Assembly: GCA_030066455.1 (NCBI GenBank)
Contig: JASJBQ010000038.1
Location: 1-25,155 of the forward strand
Length of the DNA: 25,155 bases
Direction: 5' to 3'
Source of the DNA: Desulfobacterales bacterium
GTDB lineage: Bacteria; Desulfobacterota; Desulfobacteria; Desulfobacterales; UBA5852
Shown: positions 1 to 7,894 of the stretch, piece after piece
How the letters are laid out: each line of letters starts with the position of its first letter
How positions within the stretch are numbered: position 1 is the first letter of the stretch
The notes under the pieces: generated by a model
What the model was told of the DNA's origin: nothing
Database searches by the model: none
What the model saw: the letters and a program-made list of their open reading frames with translations, nothing else
Translations under genes and position numbers: made by a program

Positions 1-10
1 CTTGGCGCGG

Positions 11-1300
11 TCACCCCATGTTTGATTCGACCGGCTCCACCTTGAGCGTCAGGCCCTCGATATCCGTGACGCGCACCTGGGCGCCGCTTGCGATCGGCTC
101 ACCGGCGGTGGCATGCCACAACTCACCGTGGACAAACACCTTGCCCGCGGGATCGATGTCCTGTTTGACCACGCCGAGCTTGCCCACCAGGCCACGCTGG
201 CCGGTTCGGGTGGTGCTTACCTGGGAGCGGAAGGCCAGCCCGGCAACGACGACGAAGAAGGCCGAGACCAATCCCACCGTGGGGATTAGCACGCCCCAGG
301 AGATCCGTATGGCCGGGTCGTCGCCTTCGTAGAGCATGAGGGCCCCCAGAAACAGGCTCACGACCCCGGCCACGCTGAGCATCCCGTAGCTGGTGACCTT
401 TATCTCCAGGAGGAAAAAGACAATCGCCAGAACCATCAGGAGAATGCCCACGTAGTTCACGGGCAGCAACTGGAAGGCGAAAATCGCCAGCACCAGACAG
501 ATGCCGCCAATGATGCCCGGAAACAGCGCACCGGGATTGGAGAATTCGAAATACAAACCGGCCGCGCCAAGCAGAAAGAGCAGGAAGGCCACGTTGGGGT
601 CGCTGATGGCCTTGAGCACCTTGGTTCGCAGGCTTTCCTCGACACTCCGCCGGGGAGCACCCTCGAGATCCAACGTGCCCTTCCCGGCCACCTCGCGCCC
701 GTCAATCTGCGCGATCAGGTCATCGAGATCCGTGGCCACCAGGTCGATGACGTTCTGCTCCAGCGCCTCGGTTTCGGTGATGGCCGCACTCTCGCGGATG
801 GCTTTTTCGACCCACTCGGCGTTGCGGCCCTTGCTTTCGGCCACGCTGCGGGCGTGGGCCACCATGTCGTTGACCACCTTTTCGGACATTTTCTCTTCGA
901 TCTCGCGTCCGCCGGCCCCCACCGGGTGGGCCGCGCCGATATTGGTGCCGGGGGCCATGGCCGCGATATCGGCCGCGATGGTGATCATGACGCCGGCCGA
1001 TGCGGCGCGGGCGCCCGAGGGACTGACATAGACCACCACCGGCACGCGCGAAGCCAGGATCGCCATCTCGATTTCACGCATGGCCGAGGCCAGCCCGCCG
1101 GGCGTGTCAAGCTGGATAATGACGCAGGCAGCCTGTTCGTCTTCCGCCGTCGCAATGCTATCCTTGATGAATTCGGCCACCCCCGGGCCGATGGGGTCGG
1201 CCACCTTGACGAGCCGGATCTCACCGGGCGCTCCCAGGGCCGTACCAATCACCAGCAGCCAAATGGCCGCGGCCAGGTTCAACAGCAATTTAATCCTCAT
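11..1300 (-). CDS. nfeD: NfeD-family membrane-bound serine protease (long form)
   Basis: This 429-residue protein has the full three-part layout of long NfeD proteins. A signal peptide occupies about residues 1-23. A ClpP/SDH-like serine protease domain follows (about 25-215), then about five membrane segments (roughly 236-356) and a C-terminal soluble NfeD beta-barrel (about 365-425). The motif ARAASAG puts the likely catalytic Ser at residue 101. Lys141 fits the general-base Lys of the archaeal 1510-N protease, so a Ser-Lys dyad is likely. In known members this protease cleaves membrane-associated stomatin-type proteins and is often followed by a slipin gene. That gene would lie just outside the left edge and cannot be checked here. 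The ATG overlaps the end of the upstream uracil-DNA glycosylase gene by 11 bp, so the two are probably translationally coupled. The family call is secure; the substrate is inferred from relatives. Confidence 0.92.
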   Translation of the reverse strand: MRIKLLLNLAAAIWLLVIGTALGAPGEIRLVKVADPIGPGVAEFIKDSIATAEDEQAACVIIQLDTPGGLASAMREIEMAILASRVPVVVYVSPSGARAASAGVMITIAADIAAMAPGTNIGAAHPVGAGGREIEEKMSEKVVNDMVAHARSVAESKGRNAEWVEKAIRESAAITETEALEQNVIDLVATDLDDLIAQIDGREVAGKGTLDLEGAPRRSVEESLRTKVLKAISDPNVAFLLFLLGAAGLYFEFSNPGALFPGIIGGICLVLAIFAFQLLPVNYVGILLMVLAIVFFLLEIKVTSYGMLSVAGVVSLFLGALMLYEGDDPAIRISWGVLIPTVGLVSAFFVVVAGLAFRSQVSTTRTGQRGLVGKLGVVKQDIDPAGKVFVHGELWHATAGEPIASGAQVRVTDIEGLTLKVEPVESNMG

Positions 1301-1985
1301 AGTCGTATACCTTCATGAGCATCTGCATATCCGCCCAGACATCGCGCTTGGCTGCGGGATTGCGCAGCAGGTAGGCCGGGTGGTAGGTGGGCAGCAGCCG
1401 GATGCCGTGATAGTCGTAAAATTTTCCCCGCAGGCGGGTGATGGGCTCCTGGCGGCCGAGCAGGGTCTGGGCCGCCACCTTGCCCAGGGCAACGATGAAA
1501 CGCGGATTGACAGCTTTGAGCTGCCGCTCCAAAAATGGCATACAGGTCGCAATTTCACCGGGTTCGGGATTCCGGTTACCCTGCGGACGGCATTTGACGA
1601 TGTTGGCGATGTAGACCTGATCGCGGGTCAGTTTGATGGCCTGAATAATGCGATTCAGGAGTTCGCCGGCGGCACCCACGAAGGGCTCGCCCCGCAGATC
1701 CTCGTCACGTCCAGGGCCTTCACCCACGAAAACCAGTTGGGCTTCGGGGTTGCCAACCCCGAACACGATGTGGCGCCGTCGATCGCACAGCGGGCACCGA
1801 CGGCACGCGCCCAGATCGGATCGAATGGCTTCCAGCGTGTCCCTGCGCTGCTGCAGCGGTTCGTTCCAGCGGTCCATCAGTTCTGCGGCTTCGCCGCTGC
1901 AGTCAAAGCCGCTGATGCCTAAATCACGATGGTTGCGGAGAGTGTGCAGGATGTCATCCAGCACGTCGATGGGGTTTGCGGTCAT
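1290..1985 (-). CDS. Uracil-DNA glycosylase, family 4 (Fe-S type)
   Basis: A 231-residue base-excision repair enzyme that removes uracil from DNA. Four cysteines at residues 61, 64, 132 and 148 have the same spacing (3, 68, 16) as the [4Fe-4S] ligands of Thermotoga-type family-4 enzymes. The active-site loop GEGPGRDED (about 88-96) and the late motif HPAYLLRNP (His202) are in place. About 55 residues precede the first cluster cysteine, an N-terminal extension also seen in proteins annotated as phage SPO1 DNA-polymerase related. An in-frame TGA sits directly before the chosen ATG, so the start cannot lie further upstream. The ribosome binding site is weak. The gene lies 161 bp downstream of coaBC and overlaps nfeD, so it is probably part of the same leftward transcript. 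Confidence 0.93.
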   Translation of the reverse strand: MTANPIDVLDDILHTLRNHRDLGISGFDCSGEAAELMDRWNEPLQQRRDTLEAIRSDLGACRRCPLCDRRRHIVFGVGNPEAQLVFVGEGPGRDEDLRGEPFVGAAGELLNRIIQAIKLTRDQVYIANIVKCRPQGNRNPEPGEIATCMPFLERQLKAVNPRFIVALGKVAAQTLLGRQEPITRLRGKFYDYHGIRLLPTYHPAYLLRNPAAKRDVWADMQMLMKVYDYED

Positions 1986-2005
1986 TCAAATCTCACGGTG
2001 AACAT

Positions 2006-2082
2006 AGCGGCTTTCGCCGCTGATTGGTCACACAGCGTTGTTGCCAAACCGTCGTCTTGTATCGGACGGGCGCGCAACGCTG
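2006..2082 (-). promoter_or_regulatory. Two inverted repeats in the coaBC-uracil glycosylase gap
   Basis: In the 161-bp gap, an 8-bp perfect inverted repeat (2033-2040 with 2075-2082) encloses a smaller CCGTC/GACGG stem. A second perfect 6-bp stem at 2006-2021 closes a GAAA loop on the leftward transcript and lies about 20 nt before the glycosylase start. No U-tract follows either hairpin, so they do not look like ordinary terminators. They could be an RNA-processing or stability element. Function is not known. Confidence 0.35.
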
Positions 2083-2146
2083 CTATTTGCATTAACAATA
2101 TCGTAATCTTTGGGGGTGATTTCAAGGTCGGCACCCGACCGCAGGG

Positions 2147-3349
2147 TCAGCCAGAGGGCAACCGGCCCGCGATGCGGTCAAGCAGTTCATGGGCAAGGGC
2201 ATCCTTGCTCATGACCGGAAGGCCTTCCTCTCGTCCGTCGCGGTAAAGAAGGGTGACCCTGTTGGTGTCCACCGCGAACCCGGATCCGTCCTCGCCGATC
2301 CGGTTGGCGACGATCATGTCCAGGTTCTTGGCTTCGAGCTTGAGACGGGCATGGTCCTTAAGCTGCCGGGTCTCGGCCGCGAATCCCACCAGGAAACGAT
2401 GCGCTTTGTCCTTACCGATGGACTGGAGGATGTCGGTGGTGCGTTCGAACGCGACCGTCAGACGGTCCTCCGTCTTTTTGATCTTGTGATCGGCCGTCTG
2501 CACCGGGCGATAATCGGCCACGGCCGCGGTTTTGATGATGACATCGGCCTCGGGCACGAGGGCCTGGACGCAGTCGGCCATTTCCGCCGCCGATTCGACC
2601 CGGTGAACCTCGGCGTGCAGGGGATCGTCCAGGCTCACCGGACCCGCCACGAGAATCACCCGTGCCCCGCGCCTTGCGGCGGCGTGTGCCAGGGCGAAGC
2701 CCATCTTGCCCGAGGAGGGGTTGCTCACGAACCGCACCGGATCGATGGCCTCCCGGGTGGGGCCGGCGGTCAGGAGCACGGTTCGTCCCTTGAAATCCTT
2801 GGGCGTCAGCACGGCGGCCATCGCTTCAAAAATGGTTTCGGGCGTGGCCAGGCGGCCCGGCCCCACCGTGCCGCAGGCCAGGCTGCCGGCGTCGGGTTCG
2901 ACGATATGGTGCCCGAAGCCATGCAGGGTGTCCAGATTGCGCTGCACGGCTGGATGCTCGTACATGTGAGTGTTCATGGCCGGGCAGATCACCACCGGCG
3001 ACGTCACCGCCAGCATGAAGGTGCTCAGCGCGTCGTCGGCGATGCCGTTGGCCAGCTTGCCGATGGTGTTGGCCGTGGCCGGCGCGACCACGGCCAGATC
3101 CGTTTCCTTGGCCCAGTCGATGTGCCGTATGGACGCGTCGCCCTCTTCGAAGACCGAGGTGCAGACCGGCCGTCCCGAAAGGGCCTGAAAGGTGCCGGGA
3201 CCCACGAACCATTGGGCGTTGGCCGTCATGATCACCCGCACCCGCGCCCCGGCCTTGGTCAACAGCCGCAAGAGTTCAACGCTTTTATAGGCCGCAATGC
3301 CGCCGGTAACGCCCAGGGCGATGGTTTTGTCTTTGAGGGGCGCGTGCAT
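2147..3349 (-). CDS. coaBC: Bifunctional phosphopantothenoylcysteine decarboxylase / phosphopantothenate-cysteine ligase
   Basis: A 400-residue coenzyme A biosynthesis enzyme of normal length. The N-terminal CoaC flavoprotein domain (about 1-185) carries [10 protein letters not shown], the active-site His76 in SIRHIDWA, the PAMNTHMY motif with Asn125, and the active Cys159 in [11 protein letters not shown]. The C-terminal CoaB ligase domain (about 188-395) carries [17 protein letters not shown] with Asn210, and Lys289 in the KIKK segment. These match the functional residues of E. coli Dfp almost position for position. The enzyme joins cysteine to 4'-phosphopantothenate using CTP, then decarboxylates the product to 4'-phosphopantetheine. 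The start ATG has only a weak upstream purine-rich stretch. It is followed by the DNA glycosylase and preceded, 46 bp away, by a lipoprotein gene on the same strand. Confidence 0.97.
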   Translation of the reverse strand: MHAPLKDKTIALGVTGGIAAYKSVELLRLLTKAGARVRVIMTANAQWFVGPGTFQALSGRPVCTSVFEEGDASIRHIDWAKETDLAVVAPATANTIGKLANGIADDALSTFMLAVTSPVVICPAMNTHMYEHPAVQRNLDTLHGFGHHIVEPDAGSLACGTVGPGRLATPETIFEAMAAVLTPKDFKGRTVLLTAGPTREAIDPVRFVSNPSSGKMGFALAHAAARRGARVILVAGPVSLDDPLHAEVHRVESAAEMADCVQALVPEADVIIKTAAVADYRPVQTADHKIKKTEDRLTVAFERTTDILQSIGKDKAHRFLVGFAAETRQLKDHARLKLEAKNLDMIVANRIGEDGSGFAVDTNRVTLLYRDGREEGLPVMSKDALAHELLDRIAGRLPSG

Positions 3350-3395
3350 ACAACGTCATCCGCTTCCAAACTTTGAACACTGTGGAAAATGGCGC

Positions 3396-3887
3396 TCAGT
3401 TGCCCATCAGCCCGCTGCTGGCCCCGGGCGCCATGGGGGCCACCGCTATTTCCACATAGGTGTTGAAAGATTCTTCGTGGATGTTGATGATCGCCGTGCG
3501 GTCGGCTTTTTGGAACACGAGAATGGAACTCGTGTCTTTGGACGGCGATTTAAAAGTGGCCAGTTCGGTCCAGTTATCCCGCACCATGGCGCTCTTGAAA
3601 AAATCGATCAGGGAGTCGCGCTCGACATATCCTTTCAGGGTCAGAATACCGGTGGTCAGCCCCGGTCCCTGGACGATGTAGGTGCGCTTGTCGTCCACCT
3701 TCATCTCGCCGGGCAGCAGAATGTCCTTGAAGTCCCGATAGAGATTGGTCGGTTGGGCCGGCTCTGCTTCGGAAGACTCGCTTTGGGAGGAGCCCGTGGT
3801 CTGGCATCCGCTCAGGCCCATGATCAGGAAAAGGGCAAGGGGCGCCACGATGAAAATGTCTTTGATCCTCCTGCAGAGATTAAACAT
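3396..3887 (-). CDS. Conserved lipoprotein of unknown function
   Basis: A 163-residue probable lipoprotein. A hydrophobic signal of about 27 residues ends in the lipobox LSGC with Cys28 as the lipidated residue. A low-complexity Ser/Glu/Pro linker (about 30-48) follows, then one globular alpha/beta domain (about 50-155) that includes the segment RDSLIDFFKSAMVRDNWTE and a late beta strand ending in Val-Ala-Pro. The start has a clear GGAGG ribosome binding site. The gene begins a leftward cluster with coaBC 46 bp downstream. I do not recognise a named family. It could be an outer-membrane accessory lipoprotein, but nothing in the sequence fixes its role. Confidence 0.85.
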   Translation of the reverse strand: MFNLCRRIKDIFIVAPLALFLIMGLSGCQTTGSSQSESSEAEPAQPTNLYRDFKDILLPGEMKVDDKRTYIVQGPGLTTGILTLKGYVERDSLIDFFKSAMVRDNWTELATFKSPSKDTSSILVFQKADRTAIINIHEESFNTYVEIAVAPMAPGASSGLMGN

Positions 3888-4190
3888 GTCAAGCCTCCGT
3901 CATTGAAAGTGTTGGATCGATTGCGAAGCGGTTGTGTGAAACCACCCCGATTCGGCAGAGATGAACCCGAAATGGCAAGGTCGTGCCGGGTGAATCGCTA
4001 TTTGCCGCCCAGAAACGGCGGTTCAAACGATTGCCATGGCATTCGAAGGGTTAGATAGCATAATGCATCGCAAATGGAAACACGCGCAACGCCCGGCGGG
4101 CAACTTGAACTTTGCCGGGGCTTCTGCTATGCGCACTACACGCCCACAGCGGCACCGTCCGTTATCCGGGTGCGCGCCATCCCGCCGAAA
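3888..4190. other. Intergenic region between lipoprotein gene and tRNA-Arg
   Basis: About 300 bp without a convincing gene. It should contain the promoter of the leftward lipoprotein cluster, although I could not pick a clear one. On the plus strand it contains the tRNA promoter listed separately. Short open frames here have no ribosome binding sites or recognisable motifs. Confidence 0.6.
4105..4133 (+). promoter_or_regulatory. Sigma-70-type promoter of tRNA-Arg
   Basis: A TTGAAC -35 box (4105-4110) and a TATGCG -10 box (4128-4133) are separated by 17 bp, and the -10 is extended by a TGC. Transcription would start near 4140, about 50 nt before the mature tRNA. The spacing is ideal and the -35 is good; the -10 is a partial match. 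Confidence 0.55.
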
Positions 4191-4266
4191 GCCCCCGTAG
4201 CTCAGTGGATAGAGCAATGGATTCCTAATCCATGTGCCGCAAGTTCGATTCTTGCCGGGGGCACCA
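4191..4266 (+). tRNA. tRNA-Arg (anticodon CCT)
   Basis: The cloverleaf can be folded by eye. The acceptor stem GCCCCCG pairs with CGGGGGC, the anticodon stem ATGGA pairs with TCCAT around the loop TTCCTAA (anticodon CCT, reading AGG), and the T-loop is TTCGATT. The CCA end is encoded in the DNA at 4264-4266. The integrase gene ends 6 bp beyond the CCA, and the 3' half of this tRNA is duplicated in degenerate form at 10872-10917. This tRNA is therefore the attachment site of a genomic island, and it was left intact by the insertion. Confidence 0.97.
4220..4266 (+). repeat. attL: island attachment site inside tRNA-Arg 3' half
   Basis: This 47-bp segment, from the anticodon stem to the CCA end, recurs as a direct repeat at 10872-10917 with five substitutions and one deleted G. 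Tyrosine recombinases commonly use the anticodon or T-arm half of a tRNA as attB. The integrase lies immediately inside this end, so this side is taken as attL. Confidence 0.85.
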
Positions 4267-4272
4267 AATATT

Positions 4273-5412
4273 TCAATTAGTTACAGAGTTTATAGATTTT
4301 CCGGAAGTGCCAGTTGCTACCATTTTGCTACCGGTTGCCTGAAAAACCACCCCTTCAAGCCTCCTGGCAGCCTTCTGATTTGTGGATTTCAACAGGTGGG
4401 AATAGGTGTCCAAAGTGAGGGTCGGACTTGAGTGGCCCAACTGAGATTGGATGTATTTGATATTCTCGCCCTGGTCGATTAGCAGACTCGCAAAAGTGTG
4501 CCTTAAATCGTGAAAACGAATCCTTGGCAATTCTGCCGCCTTCAACGCTGGCCAGAAATGTTTCCGCAGCATAACGCTATGAATAATCGGGCCGCCGCCC
4601 TGACTTGGAAATACAAGATCCAACTCATTCAATGGCCACCGCATCCGCCAGTGTTGCAACTCCAGCATCATAGAAGGCCCCAAGTCTATGGCCCGCTTAG
4701 ATGCCTTAGATATCGGCTGATACCATGCCCCGTTGTTATACGTCCGGTTGATACGAATCTGGCCGTTATCCCAATCGATGTCCGCCCACTTCAAACCAAA
4801 AAGCTCTCCCTGCCGGGCACCACTCAAAGTCGCCAGTTGAACAAACACCCGATAGAGCTGGTCCTTTACTAAACCGACAAACGCCTTTATCTGCTGCGGG
4901 TTCAAAACGATGATTTGCTTTTCGTCTGAATGGTCCTGCCGCCGGGGCCGCTCCGCATCCACAAGCGGGTTATAGTCGATAAGCCGATGCCGGACCGCAT
5001 ACCGCATAACTTGGCTGAAAGTCCCCAAGATTTTTTTCAGTGTCGATATGTTCCGCCCCACCTCCCTATGCTTTGAAATGAACCGCTCAACCGTCCTGAT
5101 TGTTATCCGGTTGATTTTCAATTCATCCACCATTCCGAAATGGTTTCGCAGGTGGCCTTCATACATTGCGTAGGTCGATGCCCGGACATCATGCTTTTTT
5201 GACTCAAGCCAATCTTGTGCAACCGTCTTGAAGTTTTTAACGGCCTTTCGTGTAACGTATGTTCCCCGGTCCAGTTGTTCTTCGATTCTCCGAAGTTCCT
5301 TTTTTGCATCCTTCAAGTTGGTGCCTTCAGGCATTGTGACCCATTTGCGGATTCCTCGGTTGTCGTAATAATCCAAAACGTACCGGCCGCGTCGTTTTGC
5401 AACTTTAGCCAT
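4273..5412 (-). CDS. Tyrosine-type site-specific recombinase (phage-type integrase)
   Basis: A 379-residue integrase with a complete catalytic set: Arg200 (GARQGEL), the Lys in SKASKR (236 or 239), His301 and Arg304 (HDLRH), His327 (LGHSS) and the nucleophile Tyr337 (DTYSHL). An N-terminal Arm-DNA-binding-like region (about 1-55) and a SAM-like core-binding domain (about 62-150) precede the catalytic domain. The gene stops 6 bp from the tRNA CCA end and so sits at the island's left junction. A strong AGGAGG ribosome binding site precedes the ATG. The start lies about 20 nt downstream of a folded, U-tract-ended leader (5431-5508), so expression may be controlled by attenuation. It most likely integrates and excises this island at tRNA-Arg. 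Nothing in the frame suggests inactivation. Confidence 0.96.
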   Translation of the reverse strand: MAKVAKRRGRYVLDYYDNRGIRKWVTMPEGTNLKDAKKELRRIEEQLDRGTYVTRKAVKNFKTVAQDWLESKKHDVRASTYAMYEGHLRNHFGMVDELKINRITIRTVERFISKHREVGRNISTLKKILGTFSQVMRYAVRHRLIDYNPLVDAERPRRQDHSDEKQIIVLNPQQIKAFVGLVKDQLYRVFVQLATLSGARQGELFGLKWADIDWDNGQIRINRTYNNGAWYQPISKASKRAIDLGPSMMLELQHWRMRWPLNELDLVFPSQGGGPIIHSVMLRKHFWPALKAAELPRIRFHDLRHTFASLLIDQGENIKYIQSQLGHSSPTLTLDTYSHLLKSTNQKAARRLEGVVFQATGSKMVATGTSGKSINSVTN

Positions 5413-5430
5413 AGCCCCTCCTTTCCGGGT

Positions 5431-5508
5431 AAAAAAAGCGCCTGAAGGATTTCCCCGGCTCGCAACGAACCGCCCACAGCCTCACGACTATGGGTGCCTT
5501 CAGGCGCT
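5431..5508 (-). promoter_or_regulatory. Structured three-way-junction leader with U-tract upstream of integrase
   Basis: On the integrase strand, a perfect 12-bp closing stem (5497-5508 with 5437-5448) encloses two 7-bp hairpins with no nucleotide between them. One is 5473-5479 with 5488-5494, having an 8-nt loop and one G-U pair. The other is 5466-5472 with 5456-5462, having a 3-nt loop. The junction strands are 2, 0 and 7 nt, the last being purine-rich. The closing stem runs directly into seven U residues (5431-5437), as in an intrinsic terminator, and the integrase ribosome binding site follows. No other leftward gene lies upstream within the island that would need terminating. It is best read as an attenuator or cis-acting RNA in the integrase leader. 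I could not match it to a named riboswitch or ribozyme. Confidence 0.6.
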
Positions 5509-5602
5509 GAAAAAATGTCAACTTTTATTAATATGTGCTGCGATTCAAGATACATAATTAATATAGTATATAACTTAATTTGTTTATACATTTTATTTTG
5601 TC

Positions 5603-5620
5603 AATACAAGTTCTTGTATT
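5603..5620. promoter_or_regulatory. Palindromic operator candidate upstream of ribbon-helix-helix gene
   Basis: An 8-bp perfect inverted repeat (5603-5610 and 5613-5620) with a 2-bp centre lies 29 bp before the start of the small ribbon-helix-helix gene. A GATAAT -10-like box follows at 5627-5632. The placement suits autorepression by that protein. The -35 is poor, so the promoter assignment is tentative. Confidence 0.45.
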
Positions 5621-5649
5621 TTGTTGGATAATTAGCTATAGGGAATCCT

Positions 5650-5814
5650 ATGCCTACCAAAAAACCACAGATACTGCTGACACTGGATGAGGAATTGCTG
5701 GAGCGAATCGAGGATTACCGCTATGGAAATCGGATTCCTGCCAGATCGGAAGCTATTCGGCGGCTTATAGAAAAAGCCCTCAAATTACATGAAAAGAAAA
5801 ATAAAAAATATTAG
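5650..5814 (+). CDS. Small ribbon-helix-helix (CopG/MetJ-Arc type) DNA-binding protein
   Basis: This 54-residue gene begins with ATG after an AGGGAAT ribosome binding site. The fold is readable. A beta strand (about residues 7-12, QILLTL) is followed by helix one (DEELLERIEDYRYG), a turn, and helix two starting at the typical Arg-Ser-Glu-Ala-Ile-Arg (about 32-42). A Lys-rich tail closes the protein. Dimers of this fold insert the paired strands into the DNA major groove. It is divergent from the integrase and sits beside a palindrome, so it probably regulates itself and perhaps integrase or excision. It has no obvious toxin partner. An antitoxin-like role is possible but unsupported. Confidence 0.85.
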   Translation: MPTKKPQILLTLDEELLERIEDYRYGNRIPARSEAIRRLIEKALKLHEKKNKKY

Positions 5815-6086
5815 TATTGCATTCTATCTCATAATCTGATACCGGAATTCTATCCAGTACCGTTGCTACTGACGCACGGACTCGGCATCCAGTCGGCACC
5901 CACCACACAAAATCCTTTAACAACCACCCTATTGGTCTCAAATAATGGGATTTGATCTATTTCCTAATCATTTTCGACCCGCCCTATCTTTTTTAATTAG
6001 TTTGAATCCAGGCTTATCCCATATGTTTCGCGATGGTTGAATAATTTCCTGTGAACACTTTTTTAATTAATAGGGGGAGAAGACTA
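5815..6086 (+). other. AT-rich intergenic region before PEP-CTERM gene
   Basis: No gene, strong hairpin or repeat unit was found in these 270 bp. The PEP-CTERM promoter is presumably here. TTTTTTAATTAGTTT-type runs around 5990-6005 make box picking unreliable. Confidence 0.4.
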
Positions 6087-6797
6087 ATGAAGAATGTATT
6101 ATTAACGGTTATTTTAAGTCTCCTGATTTTTTGTATGACGTGGAATATAGCCCTTGCGTTGCCCGTAACATGGCATATCAATGGTAATTTCGGTGATGAG
6201 GTAACAACTCAACAAGATTACTGGCCATCAGCTCCAAACCCTGGGCCTTATCCCTTTCCAGAACTTTATGGGGGACATTTTGAGGGTATTTTTTCTTATG
6301 ATTTAGATGATCCTCCTGTAAGTAGAAATCGATTGCCTTTACGGAAAGTATTAATAGGTATTTATACTAACTCCAATGATCTACTGCGGACTATTACAGA
6401 AGGTGAAAATAATCATTTTTTTAGCTTTCCTCCGTACGCAGACGTTAAGTTCATCTTTGGCACAAGCTCTGGTATTCTAAATGATGTACAAGATTTAAGA
6501 GTCGCTTTTTCAGGAAATCTTACAGATCCTAACATGTCATTAATAGAGAAATTATCTTTACTTGAGACTGACGCCGAAGAGGTAGATTCTAGATATCCGA
6601 ATCCATATTGGGATTTAAATATTATTTCAGCTAAATTAACGCATATTTCCGGCCCAATAGAAGACATACCACCTATATATTATCCATATGATCCATCTCC
6701 AGCTCCGTTACCAGAACCCACTACCATCCTTCTTCTTGGGGCCGGTATAGGAGGCATTTGCTTGTTTGGCCGCAAGAAGTTTTTTTTGGATAAGTAA
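6087..6797 (+). CDS. PEP-CTERM sorting-signal exported protein
   Basis: A 236-residue exported protein. A signal peptide covers about residues 1-25. The C-terminus has the three-part PEP-CTERM sorting signal: Pro-Glu-Pro at about 209-211, a hydrophobic Leu/Gly/Ile-rich helix, and a basic GRKK cluster close to the end. Such proteins are recognised by an exosortase, cleaved near PEP and placed on the cell surface, usually in exopolysaccharide-making bacteria. The middle (about 26-205) is polar and rich in Asn, Pro and aromatics, and I do not recognise a domain. I chose the ATG at 6087, not a GTG 36 bp upstream, because a GGGGGAGA ribosome binding site lies just before it and the signal peptide then starts cleanly with Met-Lys. 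No exosortase lies in this window, so the host must supply it elsewhere. Confidence 0.88.
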   Translation: MKNVLLTVILSLLIFCMTWNIALALPVTWHINGNFGDEVTTQQDYWPSAPNPGPYPFPELYGGHFEGIFSYDLDDPPVSRNRLPLRKVLIGIYTNSNDLLRTITEGENNHFFSFPPYADVKFIFGTSSGILNDVQDLRVAFSGNLTDPNMSLIEKLSLLETDAEEVDSRYPNPYWDLNIISAKLTHISGPIEDIPPIYYPYDPSPAPLPEPTTILLLGAGIGGICLFGRKKFFLDK

Positions 6798-6882
6798 TTG
6801 AGTGGTCGGGGAGTTTTTGAAACACCCTACCCGCCCTAAATTAAACGATATTTTTGGCCAGACACAAGCCATCGTGATTGTT

Positions 6883-6925
6883 ATGAATAATCTCAATGAT
6901 TTCAACGTGAAAGGAGATTATTCAT
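6883..6925 (+). promoter_or_regulatory. Hairpin hiding the transposase ribosome binding site and start codon
   Basis: A perfect 12-bp inverted repeat (6883-6894 with 6914-6925) leaves a 19-nt loop. Its 3' arm contains the GGAG ribosome binding site and the first two bases of the ATG of the broken transposase. In several insertion-sequence families such a hairpin blocks translation of transcripts that read in from outside. Here it survives although the transposase itself is destroyed. Confidence 0.6.
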
Positions 6926-7732
6926 GGCCACCAAGTCGAACAAGATTTCCAAGCAATGGATTCGTGAAACACGTAATGACTTTCGTGCCTTTCTGGATGA
7001 AACCGACTTTCCCGATCCGGAACGACTCGGCGAGTGTGGCCCTAAATTCAAATATCCCGAATGGCTGGTCATGTTCATTGCGATTTTATCGGTCAAACTG
7101 AAAATAAAATCCTATGTTCAAATTCATAAAATGACACTTCGATACTGGGAAATCATCGCAGAAGACATGGATTTGTCACCCATCAGTGAACGACAGTTGA
7201 GGTTCCGGTTAAAAAAAATCCGTCATTTCCCTGGAAAGCCAGCAGCGTTCATTTTTCAGCTATTTCCTGAACTTGAGTAAGAACCGCACAATCAGTGCCG
7301 ACAAAATGATGAACAAGGCCAAAGGGCCCGTCTGGCACAAGAAGCAAAAGGATTTGGGCATTATTCCCAAGGGCCTGCGCGGGATCGATAAAAAGGCCAC
7401 ATGGTGCAAGTCCAACGCGGATGGTTGGGTTTACGGTCATGGCAGCTTCTCATTAACCTCCCATATGCATTCGGTTTTAGGCTGATTCCTATGGATGCGA
7501 AACGCGGCGAACGAAGCCAAGCGCATGTGGCTGGAAACCTACCATCTCAAAGGCCAAGTTGACTACCTGGCCATGGATTCCAAAGCTGACGACGCTGACC
7601 TGTTCCGTGAGTTTGATTACCCAAATCACGAAAGAAGGCCACCAATCGATTGTGCCGGAGCCGGAGCTTGGTTATTTCCTTGCTGATGTTGACCATCACG
7701 TCCTGGGCTTAACGATTTTGTCAAAACATTGA
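6924..7732 (+). pseudogene. Broken DDE-type transposase (IS remnant)
   Basis: Coding sequence for one transposase is scattered over three frames. The first part (6924-7280) starts at a good ATG and gives an N-terminal helical region. A frameshift near 7273-7280 leads to the second part, with GIDKKATWCKS, DGWVYGHGSF and VDYLAMDSKADDADLF, the last typical of a DDE catalytic region of IS4/IS5-like enzymes. This second part is cut by an in-frame TGA at 7483-7485. A further frameshift near 7610 leads to a short third part ending at 7732. The rest of the catalytic domain is missing. With two frameshifts, a nonsense codon and a truncation it cannot be active. I could not find convincing terminal inverted repeats, so the IS ends are undefined. 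Confidence 0.82.
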
Positions 7733-7894
7733 TTATTTGATATTTTATTAGATAGATGCCAGCGGATTGCAGGGGATGGGCTTTTTACAGTCGCATATTG
7801 ATTCATTTAAAACGATTTAATTGATGCGCCGACAAAGCGAGCCGTCCGCATAATATATAATGTTGGAAGGATGAAGTAGGATAAAAGGCAGAAA

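Noticed and set aside
2147..3349. Large opposite-strand frame over coaBC (2189-3376 plus)
   Set aside because: The minus-strand protein has all catalytic residues of CoaBC; the plus frame has no family resemblance.
4314..5870. Short GGTAGCAA-like repeats at the integrase 3' end and near 5863 as integrase arm sites
   Set aside because: The unit is 7-8 bp, two copies lie inside coding sequence, and such matches are expected by chance.
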